Part shown: one piece after another, positions 27,571 to 37,133 of the stretch
Numbering within the stretch: the stretch's first letter is position 1
How the letters are laid out: each line of letters starts with the position of its first letter
DNA from: Methylococcales bacterium
GTDB taxonomy: Bacteria > Pseudomonadota > Gammaproteobacteria > Methylococcales > Methylomonadaceae
Length of the DNA stretch: 46,336 nt
Assembly: GCA_026399095.1 (NCBI GenBank)
Contig: JAPLRP010000053.1
Span: forward strand, 1 to 46,336
Reading direction: 5' to 3'
The notes under the pieces: model-generated
Seen by the model: only the letters and a program-made list of their open reading frames with translations
The model's database searches: none
Told to the model about the DNA's origin: nothing
Translations under genes and position numbers: made by a program

Positions 27571-28632
27571 GTGAGCTTGTTTAATCGAAATCATAAGTCT
27601 GTCCTCAGCATTGATATCAGCACCGTTGCAGTTAAATTACTGGAAATGAGTAAAACAGGAAATCGTTACAGAATTGAAAGCTTCACATCAATACCATTCA
27701 TACAAAGTACATCTACTGAAACAACCGTCGTCAATGTCAATGTGATTGCTGAGGCAATAAAACTCGCTTTAACACGCTCCCAGTCTAAATTAAAGCAAGC
27801 AACTGTTGCAGTTTCAGGATCAGCTGTCATTACCAAGATTTTTACCATGCCTGCTTCTTTGACAGAGGAAGACATTGAAAGTCAAATAATGATTGAAGCA
27901 GATCAATATGTGCCGTACTCTCTGGATGAACTAAATTTCGATTTTGAAGTGCAAGGCGTTAATAGTAACAACCATGAAATGGTTGACGTATTATTCGTCG
28001 CCTCAAGAAGAGAAAATGTTGATGAGAGAGTTGAAGCGTTAGCAAAAGCCGGATTAAAAGCCAGTATTGTAGACGTAGAAACATTTGCTATGGAAAATGC
28101 TTTTTCTCTATTACCTGAATATTCTGATCATCCGCTGGATATTCAAACTGTTGCTGTTGCTGACATTGGCGCAACGTTATCAAGCTTGACTATATTTCAT
28201 AGGGGACGGGTCGTCTATACTAGAGAGCAAGAGTTTGGAGGCAGACAATTAACTGAAGAAATTCAACACCGATACGGACTATCTTTTGAAGAAGCAGAAT
28301 TTAAAAAAATTCAGGGTGGTTTACCAGAAAACTACCAAATGGATATTCTTGAACCTTTTAAAAGAGCAATGGTTCAACAAATTCAAAGATCATTACAATT
28401 CTTTATCTCATCAAATACTAATAAGGAAATTAATTGCCTAGTTTTAGCGGGTGGCTGCGCTTCTATTAAGAGTGTTGATAAATTAATCGAGCATAACTTA
28501 AGCGTACCCGTTTATATCGCAAACCCATTAATAAATTTGAGCCTGTCAAATAAAATAAAACCTGAAACTTTATATAATATCGCCCCTGCCTTAATGATTA
28601 CTTGTGGGTTGGCACTAAGGAGTTTTGACTAA
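27571..28632 (+). CDS. pilM: Type IV pilus assembly protein PilM
   Basis: Cytoplasmic actin/FtsA-like ATPase that binds the N-terminus of PilN and joins the pilus motors to the alignment complex. 353 residues. Seen: SVLSIDISTVAVKLLEMSKT (phosphate-binding strand), ESQIMIEADQYVPYSLDELN, VAVADIGATLSSLTIFHRGR and VLAGGCASIKSVDKLIE. GTG start with GGT a few bases upstream. First gene of the pilMNOPQ operon; its TAA shares a base with the pilN ATG. Confidence 0.96.
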   Translation: MSLFNRNHKSVLSIDISTVAVKLLEMSKTGNRYRIESFTSIPFIQSTSTETTVVNVNVIAEAIKLALTRSQSKLKQATVAVSGSAVITKIFTMPASLTEEDIESQIMIEADQYVPYSLDELNFDFEVQGVNSNNHEMVDVLFVASRRENVDERVEALAKAGLKASIVDVETFAMENAFSLLPEYSDHPLDIQTVAVADIGATLSSLTIFHRGRVVYTREQEFGGRQLTEEIQHRYGLSFEEAEFKKIQGGLPENYQMDILEPFKRAMVQQIQRSLQFFISSNTNKEINCLVLAGGCASIKSVDKLIEHNLSVPVYIANPLINLSLSNKIKPETLYNIAPALMITCGLALRSFD

Positions 28633-29231
28633 TGACAAAAATCAATTTATTGCCTTGGAGAGATCACCTACTTAAAAAAAAGCAGAAAGATTTTATTACT
28701 TCAATCATTTTGTCTGCTTTAGCAGGACTTATTATAATTGGCTTGCTTCATAGTTATATTGATGGATTAATAGCTTATCAAGAACAAAGAAACCAAATAC
28801 TTCTAAATGAAATAGCCGCTTTAGATAAAAAAATTGTCGCTATAAAAAGTATTGAGGACAAGAAAAACAAGCTATTAGCTAAAATTGATTTGATTCAAAA
28901 ATTACAAGAAAGTCGCCCGGAAATTGTGCACCTCTTTGATGAAATTCCAAAAACAACACCTGATGGCGTTTATTTAACTAAATTCACCCAAACCGGAACA
29001 GAATTAATATTTGAAGGGAAATCTCAATCAAACGCCAGAGTTTCCGCTTTCATGCGATCAATAGAGACTTCACCATGGCTTAAAAAGCCCGGATTGACAG
29101 TTATTCACTCAACTGACAAACCATCAACAGATAAAAATGATACCGATCAATTAAGCGATTTCATGCTTCGAGCCACGCAAGAAAACACAAACACTGATAA
29201 TGGAGTCAGCAATGAACCTATCAGACATTAA
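28632..29231 (+). CDS. pilN: Type IV pilus assembly protein PilN
   Basis: Bitopic inner-membrane protein, 199 residues. It begins with the short cytoplasmic motif KINLLPWRDHLLKKKQKDF that sits in the PilM groove; membrane span at about residues 23-42 (IILSALAGLIIIGLLHSYID); then a periplasmic coiled-coil and a ferredoxin-like fold pairing with PilO. AAGGAG upstream. The C-terminus is longer and polar (DKPSTDKNDTDQ). Overlaps pilO by 20 nt. Confidence 0.96.
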   Translation: MTKINLLPWRDHLLKKKQKDFITSIILSALAGLIIIGLLHSYIDGLIAYQEQRNQILLNEIAALDKKIVAIKSIEDKKNKLLAKIDLIQKLQESRPEIVHLFDEIPKTTPDGVYLTKFTQTGTELIFEGKSQSNARVSAFMRSIETSPWLKKPGLTVIHSTDKPSTDKNDTDQLSDFMLRATQENTNTDNGVSNEPIRH

Positions 29232-29829
29232 TTTAGATCTTAATGCCGCGGGGACATGGCCTTTAGGTATTAAATTGTTTGTTATAATTCTAACTTGCAT
29301 GACTGCTATAGGTGCTGGCGTTTATTTTATTACGCTTGACCAGTTAGATTTGCTTAAAATTGCCGAACAAAAAGAATCCACCTTAAAGGTAGAATTTGAA
29401 GGCAAACAAAAAAAAGCGGTTAATCTTCAAGATTATCAAGAGCAACTCACTCAAATTGAAGCCTCACTGGATGAAATGATCAGACAAATGCCTACAGAAG
29501 AAGAAGTGGCCAGTCTACTCATTGATATCTCACAAACCGGCTTGGCAAGCGGCTTACAATTTAAATTATTTAAACCGGAAGCACCTGTTCGAAAAGACTT
29601 TTACTCCGAATTACCCATTAATATTCTGGTTACTGGAAAATATGAAGAGCTGGGTTTATTTGTGAGTGGATTGGCTTCTTTACCGCGAATTGTTACCTTA
29701 CATAACGTAAAAATCACTCCTGAACTAAAAAATGAGCAACTTTTACTGAGCGCGGTGGTAAAGACCTATAACGAAGGTTCCACTGACTCTATTCCGGATA
29801 CTGATGCAAAGAGAAGAGTGAGAAAATAG
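29212..29829 (+). CDS. pilO: Type IV pilus assembly protein PilO
   Basis: Inner-membrane alignment-complex partner of PilN, about 205 residues. Membrane span at about 19-40 (LFVIILTCMTAIGAGVYFIT), coiled coil (LKIAEQKESTLKVEFEGKQK), then a periplasmic domain with QMPTEEEVASLLIDISQTGL and FVSGLASLPRIVTLHNVKI. Start at 29212 preferred, since GGAG stands seven bases upstream; the earlier ATG at 29200 is possible. Overlaps pilN by 20 nt and pilP by one base. Confidence 0.95.
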   Translation: MNLSDINLDLNAAGTWPLGIKLFVIILTCMTAIGAGVYFITLDQLDLLKIAEQKESTLKVEFEGKQKKAVNLQDYQEQLTQIEASLDEMIRQMPTEEEVASLLIDISQTGLASGLQFKLFKPEAPVRKDFYSELPINILVTGKYEELGLFVSGLASLPRIVTLHNVKITPELKNEQLLLSAVVKTYNEGSTDSIPDTDAKRRVRK

Positions 29830-30392
29830 TGATTAACTTTGTATTATTTTTTTCAAACTCTCATCAACACATTAAAAAAATAACCGGTATTATTTTTTTT
29901 ATATCTTTAACAGGTTGTGGCAATGATGATTTTTCTGATCTAAACCAATATATTTCTAAAGTTAAAGCGCAACCCAAAGGTGCTATAAAACCGATACCTG
30001 AGGTGAAAGAAATTGAATCATTTATCTTTAATCCAAAAGGTCTGCGTGATCCCTTTAAACCACTTGTTCAACCTGAACAGTTAGATATTACCGCCAATCA
30101 AGCAACCGGAGGTGGAATAAAGCCTGACTTGACCCGTCGTAAAGAAGAGTTAGAGGCTTTTCCTTTGGATGTGCTAAAAATGGTTGGTACCATCGGAGTA
30201 AAAAAAGAATTATGGGCATTAATTAAAGCCGACGATGGCACCGTTCATAGGGTTCATGCGGGTAATTATATTGGTAAAAATTATGGGAAGATACTTCAAA
30301 TCAGTGTTGATAAAATAGAGTTAATGGAAATAGTTCCGGATAAGCCGGGGGTTTGGCGCGAACAACAAACCTCATTAGCGTTAACAGAGTAA
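29829..30392 (+). CDS. pilP: Type IV pilus lipoprotein PilP
   Basis: 187 residues with GTG start sharing a base with the pilO stop. Lipoprotein signal ending ISLTGC (Cys at about 34), giving a rather long n-region. Then the disordered N-terminal part with FNPKGLRDPFKPLV, which binds PilNO, and the beta-sandwich domain VLKMVGTIGVKKELWALIKA with VHRVHAGNYIGKNYGKILQI that binds the N0 domain of PilQ. It links the inner-membrane complex to the secretin. Confidence 0.95.
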   Translation: MINFVLFFSNSHQHIKKITGIIFFISLTGCGNDDFSDLNQYISKVKAQPKGAIKPIPEVKEIESFIFNPKGLRDPFKPLVQPEQLDITANQATGGGIKPDLTRRKEELEAFPLDVLKMVGTIGVKKELWALIKADDGTVHRVHAGNYIGKNYGKILQISVDKIELMEIVPDKPGVWREQQTSLALTE

Positions 30393-30406
30393 TTTTAGGA
30401 ATATAA

Positions 30407-32677
30407 ATGAATTTAACTCAAGGCTTTATTAATTTGCATAAAAGGGAGCGATCTGGCCATTGTTACAGATACTTGTGCATACTTTTATTTTTAAGTTATA
30501 GCACTGTTGCAAATGCCGGTGATTTGTCGCTGACAGGCCTAAATATATCGGCAAAAGCCGGAAACAAGCTACAAATAGAACTTGAAATGAATGGGCCTGC
30601 TACTGAACCTAAGGTTTTTCATACTGATAATCCTGCACGTATTGCTTTGGATTTTGCGGGCGTTAAAAATGGGCTAAACAAAAAAGTATTTCCAATTAAC
30701 CAAGGCGCTGCCTCTAACATTTATGTAGCCGAAGCCCCGGGGCGAGTGCGTGTGGTGGTTAACCTGTTGGAATCAATGCCCTTTGAAACTAAAGTTGTTG
30801 GCAATAAATTGCTACTCACCTTAAGCCGGGCGCAAACTATAGCAGCCCCCCAATTTAATCCTGCTAATCTACCTGCTGTTATAAAAAATACCAACTCCAT
30901 CGTGAGTTCTTTAATACCCGAACAAAATATTAGCGGATTTGATTTTAAACGGGGAGATAAAGGCGAGGGTCGTATCCTTGTTTATTTAACAAACCCAAAC
31001 ACCATTGTTAACTCAAGGCAAGAGGGTGCAAATGTTATCATCAATCTTTTAAATACTACTTTACCCGAAAATCTAGCTAAAAGACTCGATGTATCAGAGT
31101 TTGCAACCCCACTTAAATACATAGATACAACCTCTCTTAATAATGAAACCACTATTACGGTAACGATGCAAAATGATCTTTATGATTATTCGTTGTTTCA
31201 ATCAGAGGGTTTGTTAACAATTGAATTTAGGCCTTTAACACCAGAAGAAAAAGACACTCTTGAAAGAACACGCGTAAAATATGTCGGTGATCGATTATCT
31301 TTAAACTTCCAAGAAATTGAAATACGCAGTGTGATAGCCATTTTGGCTGAATTTACCGGCCAAAATGTAGTGGCAGGTGATGATGTAACCGGCACCATTA
31401 CCTTAAAATTGGATGATGTACCTTGGGATGAAGCCTTAGATTTCATCATGATGACCAAAGGTCTTGAGAAGTTCGAATCAGGTAATGTCACCTTAATTGC
31501 GCCTGTGGGCAAGATAAAAGATTATAAACAACAACAAGAAGAAACAGCGACTGTTATTGAGCAACTGGATCCCTTGGTAACTGAATACATCAAAATAAAT
31601 TATGCCAGGGCCGAAAACTTTAAAAACCTGCTTAACGGACTCGATACTGGTCAATTTGGTAGCTGCGGGGTTAAAGGCACAACAGGTACTAGCTCTTCTT
31701 CCGGCTCATCATCTCCCCAAGCCATGCAAAGTGCCGGTCAAGCAAGTACTCAAGGCGCTACCAGTCAAAGTAACAGTAATGCCGGCAAAAATGATGCCTT
31801 TAAAATATTGTCTCCTCGAGGCTCTGCTGTTGTTGATGCAAGAACAAATACTATAATTATCCGAGAAACCACAAAAAGACTGGAAGAAGCAAAAAAACTG
31901 ATTCGTAAACTGGATATTCCTGTTCGCCAAGTTATGATTGAGTCAAGAATAGTCATAGCGAGTAATCGATTTGCAAAACAATTAGGTGTCCGGTTTGGCA
32001 TTGCCGGTAGTAAGATTGATTTTACTAACCCTGCCACCTCCGGAAATGGCGTAAACAACCCTATCAATGGAACGGCTGTTGTTGACAATGCCTTGGTTGC
32101 TCTTGGCACTAGCAATCCTTATGGTGCCTTAGGCATGACATTAGCCAAAGGCGCTGATTATGTTCTTAACTTGGAACTATCGGCTCTGCAAGATCAAAAT
32201 AAAGGTGAAATTTTGGCTAATCCAAGAGTCATGACCACTGATCGTTGTACCGCTAAAATTAAACAAGGCCAACAAGTACCTTATCAAAGTTCAAGCGCCA
32301 ATACCGGTCCCAACACTCAATTTGTAGATGCTTTCCTTGAACTGGATGTTTTGCCACAGATAACGCCAAGTGGTAGCATTGCCATGACCTTAAATATCAC
32401 CAAAAATGAACCTCTACCTACTTTAACTATTAATGGACAACCCCCTATTGCTACTAGGCAAGTGGAAACGAATGTACAAGTCATGGATGGAGAAACCGTC
32501 GTATTAGGAGGGGTCTTTGAAGGTACATCAACTAGTATCACGAGTACCGTTCCCTTTCTCGCAGATTTGCCAGGCATCGGTTTTTTGTTTAAAAGGACAG
32601 ACGATCTCGATGATAAGAAAGAATTGTTAATTTTTATTACTCCAAAAATCATTAAAGACAATGCAGCCAGCAATTAA
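30407..32677 (+). CDS. pilQ: Type IV pilus secretin PilQ
   Basis: Outer-membrane channel through which the pilus passes, 756 residues. Signal peptide ending STVANAG (about residue 38); AMIN domains at about 40-130 and 165-260 that bind peptidoglycan; STN/N0 at about 295-350 (LNFQEIEIRSVIAILAEFTG); N1; secretin core from about 490 (VRQVMIESRIVIASNRFAKQ, VLGGVFEG, LPGIGFLFKRTDDLDDKKEL). A Ser/Gly/Gln-rich linker of about 40 residues (around 425-465) is inserted before the last N-domain strand. AGGA precedes the ATG. Last pil gene of this cluster; aroK follows after 272 nt. Confidence 0.97.
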   Translation: MNLTQGFINLHKRERSGHCYRYLCILLFLSYSTVANAGDLSLTGLNISAKAGNKLQIELEMNGPATEPKVFHTDNPARIALDFAGVKNGLNKKVFPINQGAASNIYVAEAPGRVRVVVNLLESMPFETKVVGNKLLLTLSRAQTIAAPQFNPANLPAVIKNTNSIVSSLIPEQNISGFDFKRGDKGEGRILVYLTNPNTIVNSRQEGANVIINLLNTTLPENLAKRLDVSEFATPLKYIDTTSLNNETTITVTMQNDLYDYSLFQSEGLLTIEFRPLTPEEKDTLERTRVKYVGDRLSLNFQEIEIRSVIAILAEFTGQNVVAGDDVTGTITLKLDDVPWDEALDFIMMTKGLEKFESGNVTLIAPVGKIKDYKQQQEETATVIEQLDPLVTEYIKINYARAENFKNLLNGLDTGQFGSCGVKGTTGTSSSSGSSSPQAMQSAGQASTQGATSQSNSNAGKNDAFKILSPRGSAVVDARTNTIIIRETTKRLEEAKKLIRKLDIPVRQVMIESRIVIASNRFAKQLGVRFGIAGSKIDFTNPATSGNGVNNPINGTAVVDNALVALGTSNPYGALGMTLAKGADYVLNLELSALQDQNKGEILANPRVMTTDRCTAKIKQGQQVPYQSSSANTGPNTQFVDAFLELDVLPQITPSGSIAMTLNITKNEPLPTLTINGQPPIATRQVETNVQVMDGETVVLGGVFEGTSTSITSTVPFLADLPGIGFLFKRTDDLDDKKELLIFITPKIIKDNAASN

Positions 32678-32949
32678 TATTGATTCGTTGAGCTAAATAG
32701 GTGCATAACCCTGCCCTTTTTTATGATTTAATCTTATAATGCTACAATGAGTTAAGCAATTCAGGTTTAACGTCTTTCAATTGACTATTCTCGAAGCATA
32801 GCCTCACCAATTGATCATTGAGAATAGTATCCTGATTGTTAATGAGCAACAATACGATCACAACCTGACTTAAACGATGGCCCTTCGTAGAGCTATCAAA
32901 TTTTAATTATCCCTTATATGGGACGTTTTTAAACCATCAAGGTATTTTG

Positions 32950-33474
32950 ATGACAAGATCAGAAAATATATATTTAGTAGGCCTAATGGGGGCAGGAAAA
33001 ACCACAATAGGCCGCCAATTGGCGAAATCGTTGACTGTACCATTTTATGATAGTGACAAAGCGATTGAAGAAAGTACCGGAGTTGATATTCCAACCATTT
33101 TCGAATTTGAAGGTGAAGAAGGCTTCAGAGATCGCGAACAAAAAATGATTCAGCAACTAACAAAGCTTGAAGGCATCGTATTGGCCACAGGTGGTGGCGC
33201 AATTTTAAGAGATGAAAACCGGCGCTTGTTAAAAGAAAACGGTTTTATTGTCTATTTACAATGTTCGGTAGAAAGAATATTGGAGCGTACACGAAGAGAT
33301 ACGCAACGACCTTTGTTAAAAACAGATAACCCTAAAGAGCGTATCGAAAACCTGTTTGCAGAGCGTGAGCATCTTTATTTATCCTGTGCCGACTTCATAA
33401 TTGATACCGGCATTATGCAAAGTAAAGCGGTTGTAAGCCATATCCTTGAAGAATATAGATCAGCAAACCGCTAA
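32950..33474 (+). CDS. aroK: Shikimate kinase
   Basis: 174 residues. Phosphorylates shikimate at O3 with ATP in the chorismate pathway. Walker A LMGAGKTTIGRQLA, substrate Asp in YDSDKAIEESTG, Arg in EGFRDREQKMI, GGG in VLATGGGAILRDENR, lid TQRPLLK. ATG at 32950 (MTRSENIYLVG) with AAGG upstream; a TTG directly before it is less likely. The aroB ATG follows its stop without a gap. pilMNOPQ-aroK-aroB is a conserved gammaproteobacterial order. Confidence 0.97.
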   Translation: MTRSENIYLVGLMGAGKTTIGRQLAKSLTVPFYDSDKAIEESTGVDIPTIFEFEGEEGFRDREQKMIQQLTKLEGIVLATGGGAILRDENRRLLKENGFIVYLQCSVERILERTRRDTQRPLLKTDNPKERIENLFAEREHLYLSCADFIIDTGIMQSKAVVSHILEEYRSANR

Positions 33475-34557
33475 ATGAAAAAAATACAAGTTGAATTAGG
33501 TAACCGCAGTTACCCGATTTATATCGGCTCTGATCTTTTAAACAAACCCGAGCTTTACACACAACATATCAAAGCCAAACAAGTACTTGTGGTAACTAAT
33601 ACCACCATTGCTCCGTTATATCTGGATAAGGTTTTAAAAAACCTGGTTAACTATGATGTTGAAACAGTCTTGTTGCCTGATGGCGAGCAATTTAAGACTT
33701 TAGAGTATGTCACTCACATATTTGATAAATTATTAGCCAGTAAATTTAGTCGTAATGCGACCTTAATTGCCCTAGGTGGCGGGGTTATTGGTGATATGGG
33801 CGGTTTTGCCGCGGCTTGTTACCAACGGGGTATTGCTTTTTTACAAATACCCACCACAGTATTGGCTCAGGTTGATTCTTCAGTGGGTGGTAAAACCGGC
33901 GTCAATCATCCTTTAGGAAAAAACATGATTGGTGCTTTTTACCAGCCCCAATGCGTTATCGCTGATGCAGATGTTTTAGATACCTTGGATGATCGTCAAT
34001 TATCAGCAGGTTTGGCTGAAGTTATTAAATATGGCTTGATTAGGGATAGCGAGTTTTTTGAGTGGCTAGAAAACAATATCGAGAACTTGTTAGCCCGAGA
34101 TAAGCAAGCACTAGCATATGCCATTGAAAAGTCCTGCCTCAATAAAGCCGAAATTGTCTCAGAAGATGAAACCGAGACAGGCGTCAGAGCTACTTTAAAC
34201 TTAGGTCATACCTTTGGTCATGCAATTGAAACGGGCTCCGGCTACGGCACTTATCTGCATGGCGAAGCGGTAGCGATAGGCACCTGCCAAGCGGCTGATC
34301 TATCCAGAAACAAAGGTTGGTTGACCAACTCAGACGTAGATAGAATTACCGCACTTTTTAAAAAATGTAATTTACCAACCACGCCACCAGAACAACTCGA
34401 TTCAGATCGATTTTTAGAATTGATGGCTGTTGATAAAAAGAATGTAAACGGCAATATAAGATTAGTTTTATTGACTAAAATTGGCGAGGCTACATTACCA
34501 ATTGACGTAGAAAAAGACCTCTTACTACAGACCCTCTCAAACTATGGCAGAAAGTGA
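33475..34557 (+). CDS. aroB: 3-dehydroquinate synthase
   Basis: 360 residues. NAD- and metal-dependent cyclisation of DAHP to 3-dehydroquinate, second step of the shikimate pathway. Seen: LLPDGEQFKTLE, ALGGGVIGDMGGFAAACYQR, QIPTTVLAQVDSSVGGKTGV, GLAEVIKYGLI, LNLGHTFGHAIE and YLHGEAVAIG; the Glu and His residues bind the metal. Complete. Overlaps the next gene by 14 nt, showing translational coupling. Confidence 0.98.
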   Translation: MKKIQVELGNRSYPIYIGSDLLNKPELYTQHIKAKQVLVVTNTTIAPLYLDKVLKNLVNYDVETVLLPDGEQFKTLEYVTHIFDKLLASKFSRNATLIALGGGVIGDMGGFAAACYQRGIAFLQIPTTVLAQVDSSVGGKTGVNHPLGKNMIGAFYQPQCVIADADVLDTLDDRQLSAGLAEVIKYGLIRDSEFFEWLENNIENLLARDKQALAYAIEKSCLNKAEIVSEDETETGVRATLNLGHTFGHAIETGSGYGTYLHGEAVAIGTCQAADLSRNKGWLTNSDVDRITALFKKCNLPTTPPEQLDSDRFLELMAVDKKNVNGNIRLVLLTKIGEATLPIDVEKDLLLQTLSNYGRK

Positions 34558-35419
34558 TACCTTTCCGTATCATGAAAAAAAACCTTGGCTTAATGAAAGC
34601 AGAGGTTTAAATGCGTTAAAAAGTCAGGAGAGAACCCGTAAACTGGAATTAATTACTCACCTGCTTGCTAACTCAGAACAAGCACTGGTTGTTTGTGGTC
34701 TTGAAAGTTTGGATAAAACAAACTTTTTAAATGACTTAAAAAATAAACTAATTTCTTGTATTTATAGTCAAGTTGAAGCAAAAGAAAATTTAACGTTTGA
34801 CCAGATACAAGAACAAGCGGTTAATAGTATTAATCCAAGTAAGAAACCTGAAAAGAATGCACGCGTTTTATCAATTGGCTTTAGTCGCTTTGAACATCAT
34901 CATCAAAAATTAGTATTAGTTATTGATAACGCGGGGCATTTAGCTCCCGGCTTAATAAATACCCTCATTAACTATGCAATCCAAAGTCCGTTTTTACGCG
35001 TTATTTTTATTTTAACCCATGATGAATTAGACCTTAAAAATAACACAGATTCTGCTTTACTGGATTGTTGTTTAATTGAAACCGAAAGTCATTTAAAAGA
35101 AAATAGCGACAGCGACTTAATTGATCACATAGAACTCGCCAGTCAATCACAACACAACATAAACGAAGCTATCACTGAAAATCACTATCTTGAGTCTCAA
35201 TTAATTCCTGGACACATGCTCTATAAAATTCCTGCAAAGGAAGGTGTCCGAAAAAATGACCATTCACTAAAGATCCTTATTGCTGCCGTTGTCGGTTTAA
35301 TAGTTTTGGCATTGGTCACTCAGTGGTATAGTGCCTCAAAATACAACCTTAAAGATAATTTAGATACAATAACTGTAGAAAGCAATTCGTCGCAACCTGC
35401 CCTGCCTATAGCAAAGTAA
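34544..35419 (+). CDS. DamX-like membrane protein lacking a SPOR domain
   Basis: 291 residues, placed right behind aroB where damX normally lies. The N-terminal part (about 1-210) resembles the ExeA/DamX ATPase-like region (ERTRKLELITHLLANSEQAL, LVLVIDNAGHLAPGLINTLI), but the Walker A is degenerate (VCGLESLDKTN instead of GxxGxGKT). One membrane span at about 243-262 (LKILIAAVVGLIVLALVTQW) leaves only some 30 residues outside. E. coli DamX has a long periplasmic linker and a C-terminal SPOR domain that binds denuded septal peptidoglycan; both are missing and the next 81 nt to hemE cannot hold them. Function unknown; perhaps division related. Confidence 0.65.
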   Translation: MAESDTFPYHEKKPWLNESRGLNALKSQERTRKLELITHLLANSEQALVVCGLESLDKTNFLNDLKNKLISCIYSQVEAKENLTFDQIQEQAVNSINPSKKPEKNARVLSIGFSRFEHHHQKLVLVIDNAGHLAPGLINTLINYAIQSPFLRVIFILTHDELDLKNNTDSALLDCCLIETESHLKENSDSDLIDHIELASQSQHNINEAITENHYLESQLIPGHMLYKIPAKEGVRKNDHSLKILIAAVVGLIVLALVTQWYSASKYNLKDNLDTITVESNSSQPALPIAK

Positions 35420-35500
35420 ACACATCAGTCGTTGTTTGCACAAAACTATAACCGTGACCTGACAACATTAAACTTATTTTAACCTAAACATCAAAACATA

Positions 35501-36565
35501 ATGACAGTCTTAAAAAACGACACTTTTATAAGAGCTCTTTTAAAACAACCTGTTGATCGTACACCGGTGTGGATGATGCGTCAGGCAGGCAGATATTTAC
35601 CGGAATACAGAAAAATAAGAGAGCAGGCAGGCAGTTTTTTAAATCTCTGTACAAACCCTGAGTTAGCCTGCGAAGTAACCATGCAACCCCTGCGACGGTT
35701 TGATTTTGATGCGGCCATACTGTTTTCAGATATATTGACCATTCCCGACGCAATGGGTTTAGGTTTATATTTTACTGAAGGCGAAGGCCCTAAATTTAAA
35801 CATCCAATAAAAACAGCCGCCGATATAAACAAACTACCGATTCCTGACCCTGATATTGATTTGCGTTATGTCGTTGATGCGGTTCGGTTAATCAGAAAAA
35901 ACCTGCAGGGCAGCGTGCCGTTGATTGGCTTTTCCGGCAGTCCTTGGACACTTGCCACTTATATGGTAGAAGGTAGCAGTAGTAAAAGCTTCCAAAAAGT
36001 TAAAAGCTTGATGTATGAACAACCCAAGCTGTTACATGTCATGCTTGATAAACTGGCGCAATCAGTTGCTGCATATCTTAATGCCCAAATTGAGGCTGGC
36101 GCTCAAGCCGTTATGCTATTTGATACGTGGGGCGGCATGTTAACGTCTGAGGATTATATTGAATTTTCTTTGTATTACGCCAAACAAGTCAGGGCTTTGC
36201 TAAAAACTGATATTGATGGTCAGCAAATACCCACTATATTATTCACCAAGGGCGGTGGGCTTTGGCTGGAAGCCATGACTGATTCCGGTTATGATGCCCT
36301 GGGTCTGGATTGGCAAACCGATATCCAAAAAGCGCGAGCCAGAGTCGGCGACCAAGTGGCTTTACAAGGTAATATGGATCCTGTTGCACTTTATGCACAA
36401 CCTGACATTATTGTCGAAAAAGTTAAAACCATTTTGCACAAATACGGCAAGGGTTCCGGACATGTATTTAATTTGGGGCATGGTATTTTGCCGGATATTA
36501 ACCCGGATCATGTCAAAGCAATGGTCGATGCTGTTCATGAATACAGCCCACAATATCATCAATAG
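35501..36565 (+). CDS. hemE: Uroporphyrinogen decarboxylase
   Basis: 354 residues. Removes four carboxyl groups from uroporphyrinogen III to give coproporphyrinogen III in heme synthesis, without cofactor. Signature 1 is [20 protein letters not shown]; then [20 protein letters not shown] (catalytic Asp), [16 protein letters not shown] (signature 2) and [17 protein letters not shown]. Full length. The ATG has no strong binding site; 81 nt separate it from the DamX-like gene, so cotranscription is possible. Confidence 0.98.
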   Translation: MTVLKNDTFIRALLKQPVDRTPVWMMRQAGRYLPEYRKIREQAGSFLNLCTNPELACEVTMQPLRRFDFDAAILFSDILTIPDAMGLGLYFTEGEGPKFKHPIKTAADINKLPIPDPDIDLRYVVDAVRLIRKNLQGSVPLIGFSGSPWTLATYMVEGSSSKSFQKVKSLMYEQPKLLHVMLDKLAQSVAAYLNAQIEAGAQAVMLFDTWGGMLTSEDYIEFSLYYAKQVRALLKTDIDGQQIPTILFTKGGGLWLEAMTDSGYDALGLDWQTDIQKARARVGDQVALQGNMDPVALYAQPDIIVEKVKTILHKYGKGSGHVFNLGHGILPDINPDHVKAMVDAVHEYSPQYHQ

Positions 36566-36574
36566 GATTAAATT

Positions 36575-37021
36575 ATGAAAGTATTACCCCGTTTTTTAAC
36601 CATCAGTTTGCTTGTTTTTAATGCCGGCGTTAATGCTGAAGATAAAGCAGTTGATATGGTTGTCTATAGAAGCCCGTCTTGTACCTGTTGTGGTAAATGG
36701 TTGGAACATATTAAAAGCAATAACTTTAATGTAAAAGATATCGTTACTGAAGAAGTTCAGACAATAAAGAATAAGTATGGCGTCACAGCTGAAATGGCAT
36801 CCTGCCATACTGCCATAGTCAATGGTTATGTTATTGAAGGACATGTGCCTGCAAACGACATAGAGAAGCTATTAAAAACCAAACCAAAATTGGCTGGAAT
36901 AGCTGTCCCGGGTATGCCAAAAGGTACGCCCGGTATGGAAATGGGCGGTGTTAAAGATCCCTACAACGTCTTGAGCTTTAACAAAGATAATCAATACGAA
37001 GTTTTTAGTAGCTACCAATAA
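36575..37021 (+). CDS. DUF411 metal-binding periplasmic protein
   Basis: 148 residues. Signal peptide at the N-terminus ending GVNAED. DUF411 features: YRSPSCTCCGKWLEHIKSNN with the CxCC motif, EMASCHTAIVNGYVIEGHVP, and a Met/Pro/Gly-rich end GIAVPGMPKGTPGMEMGG. The Cys and Met residues suggest copper or silver binding; members often accompany copper resistance genes, though none are near here. AGGA upstream of the ATG, 9 nt after hemE, so it may be cotranscribed. Confidence 0.88.
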   Translation: MKVLPRFLTISLLVFNAGVNAEDKAVDMVVYRSPSCTCCGKWLEHIKSNNFNVKDIVTEEVQTIKNKYGVTAEMASCHTAIVNGYVIEGHVPANDIEKLLKTKPKLAGIAVPGMPKGTPGMEMGGVKDPYNVLSFNKDNQYEVFSSYQ

Positions 37022-37029
37022 TTAGTCTG

Positions 37030-37104
37030 CGTGGACACAAGAGCTTTGCCCACCATTTATCCAGCGGGATAACTTAATGGGTGGGTACCGCACTTGTGCC
37101 CACG
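37030..37104. terminator. Long inverted repeat between DUF411 and accA genes
   Basis: CGTGGACACAAG at 37030-37041 pairs with CTTGTGCCCACG at 37093-37104 (one mismatch), and inside it GCCCACC pairs with GGTGGGT. It lies between convergent genes and may end both transcripts; it could also be a dispersed palindromic repeat. Confidence 0.5.
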
Positions 37105-37133
37105 TAAAATATAAATTTATATGAATGACTATA

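Noticed and set aside
35400-35500. SPOR domain lost by a frameshift in the DamX-like gene
   Set aside because: Only 81 nt remain before hemE and no frame there resembles a SPOR domain.
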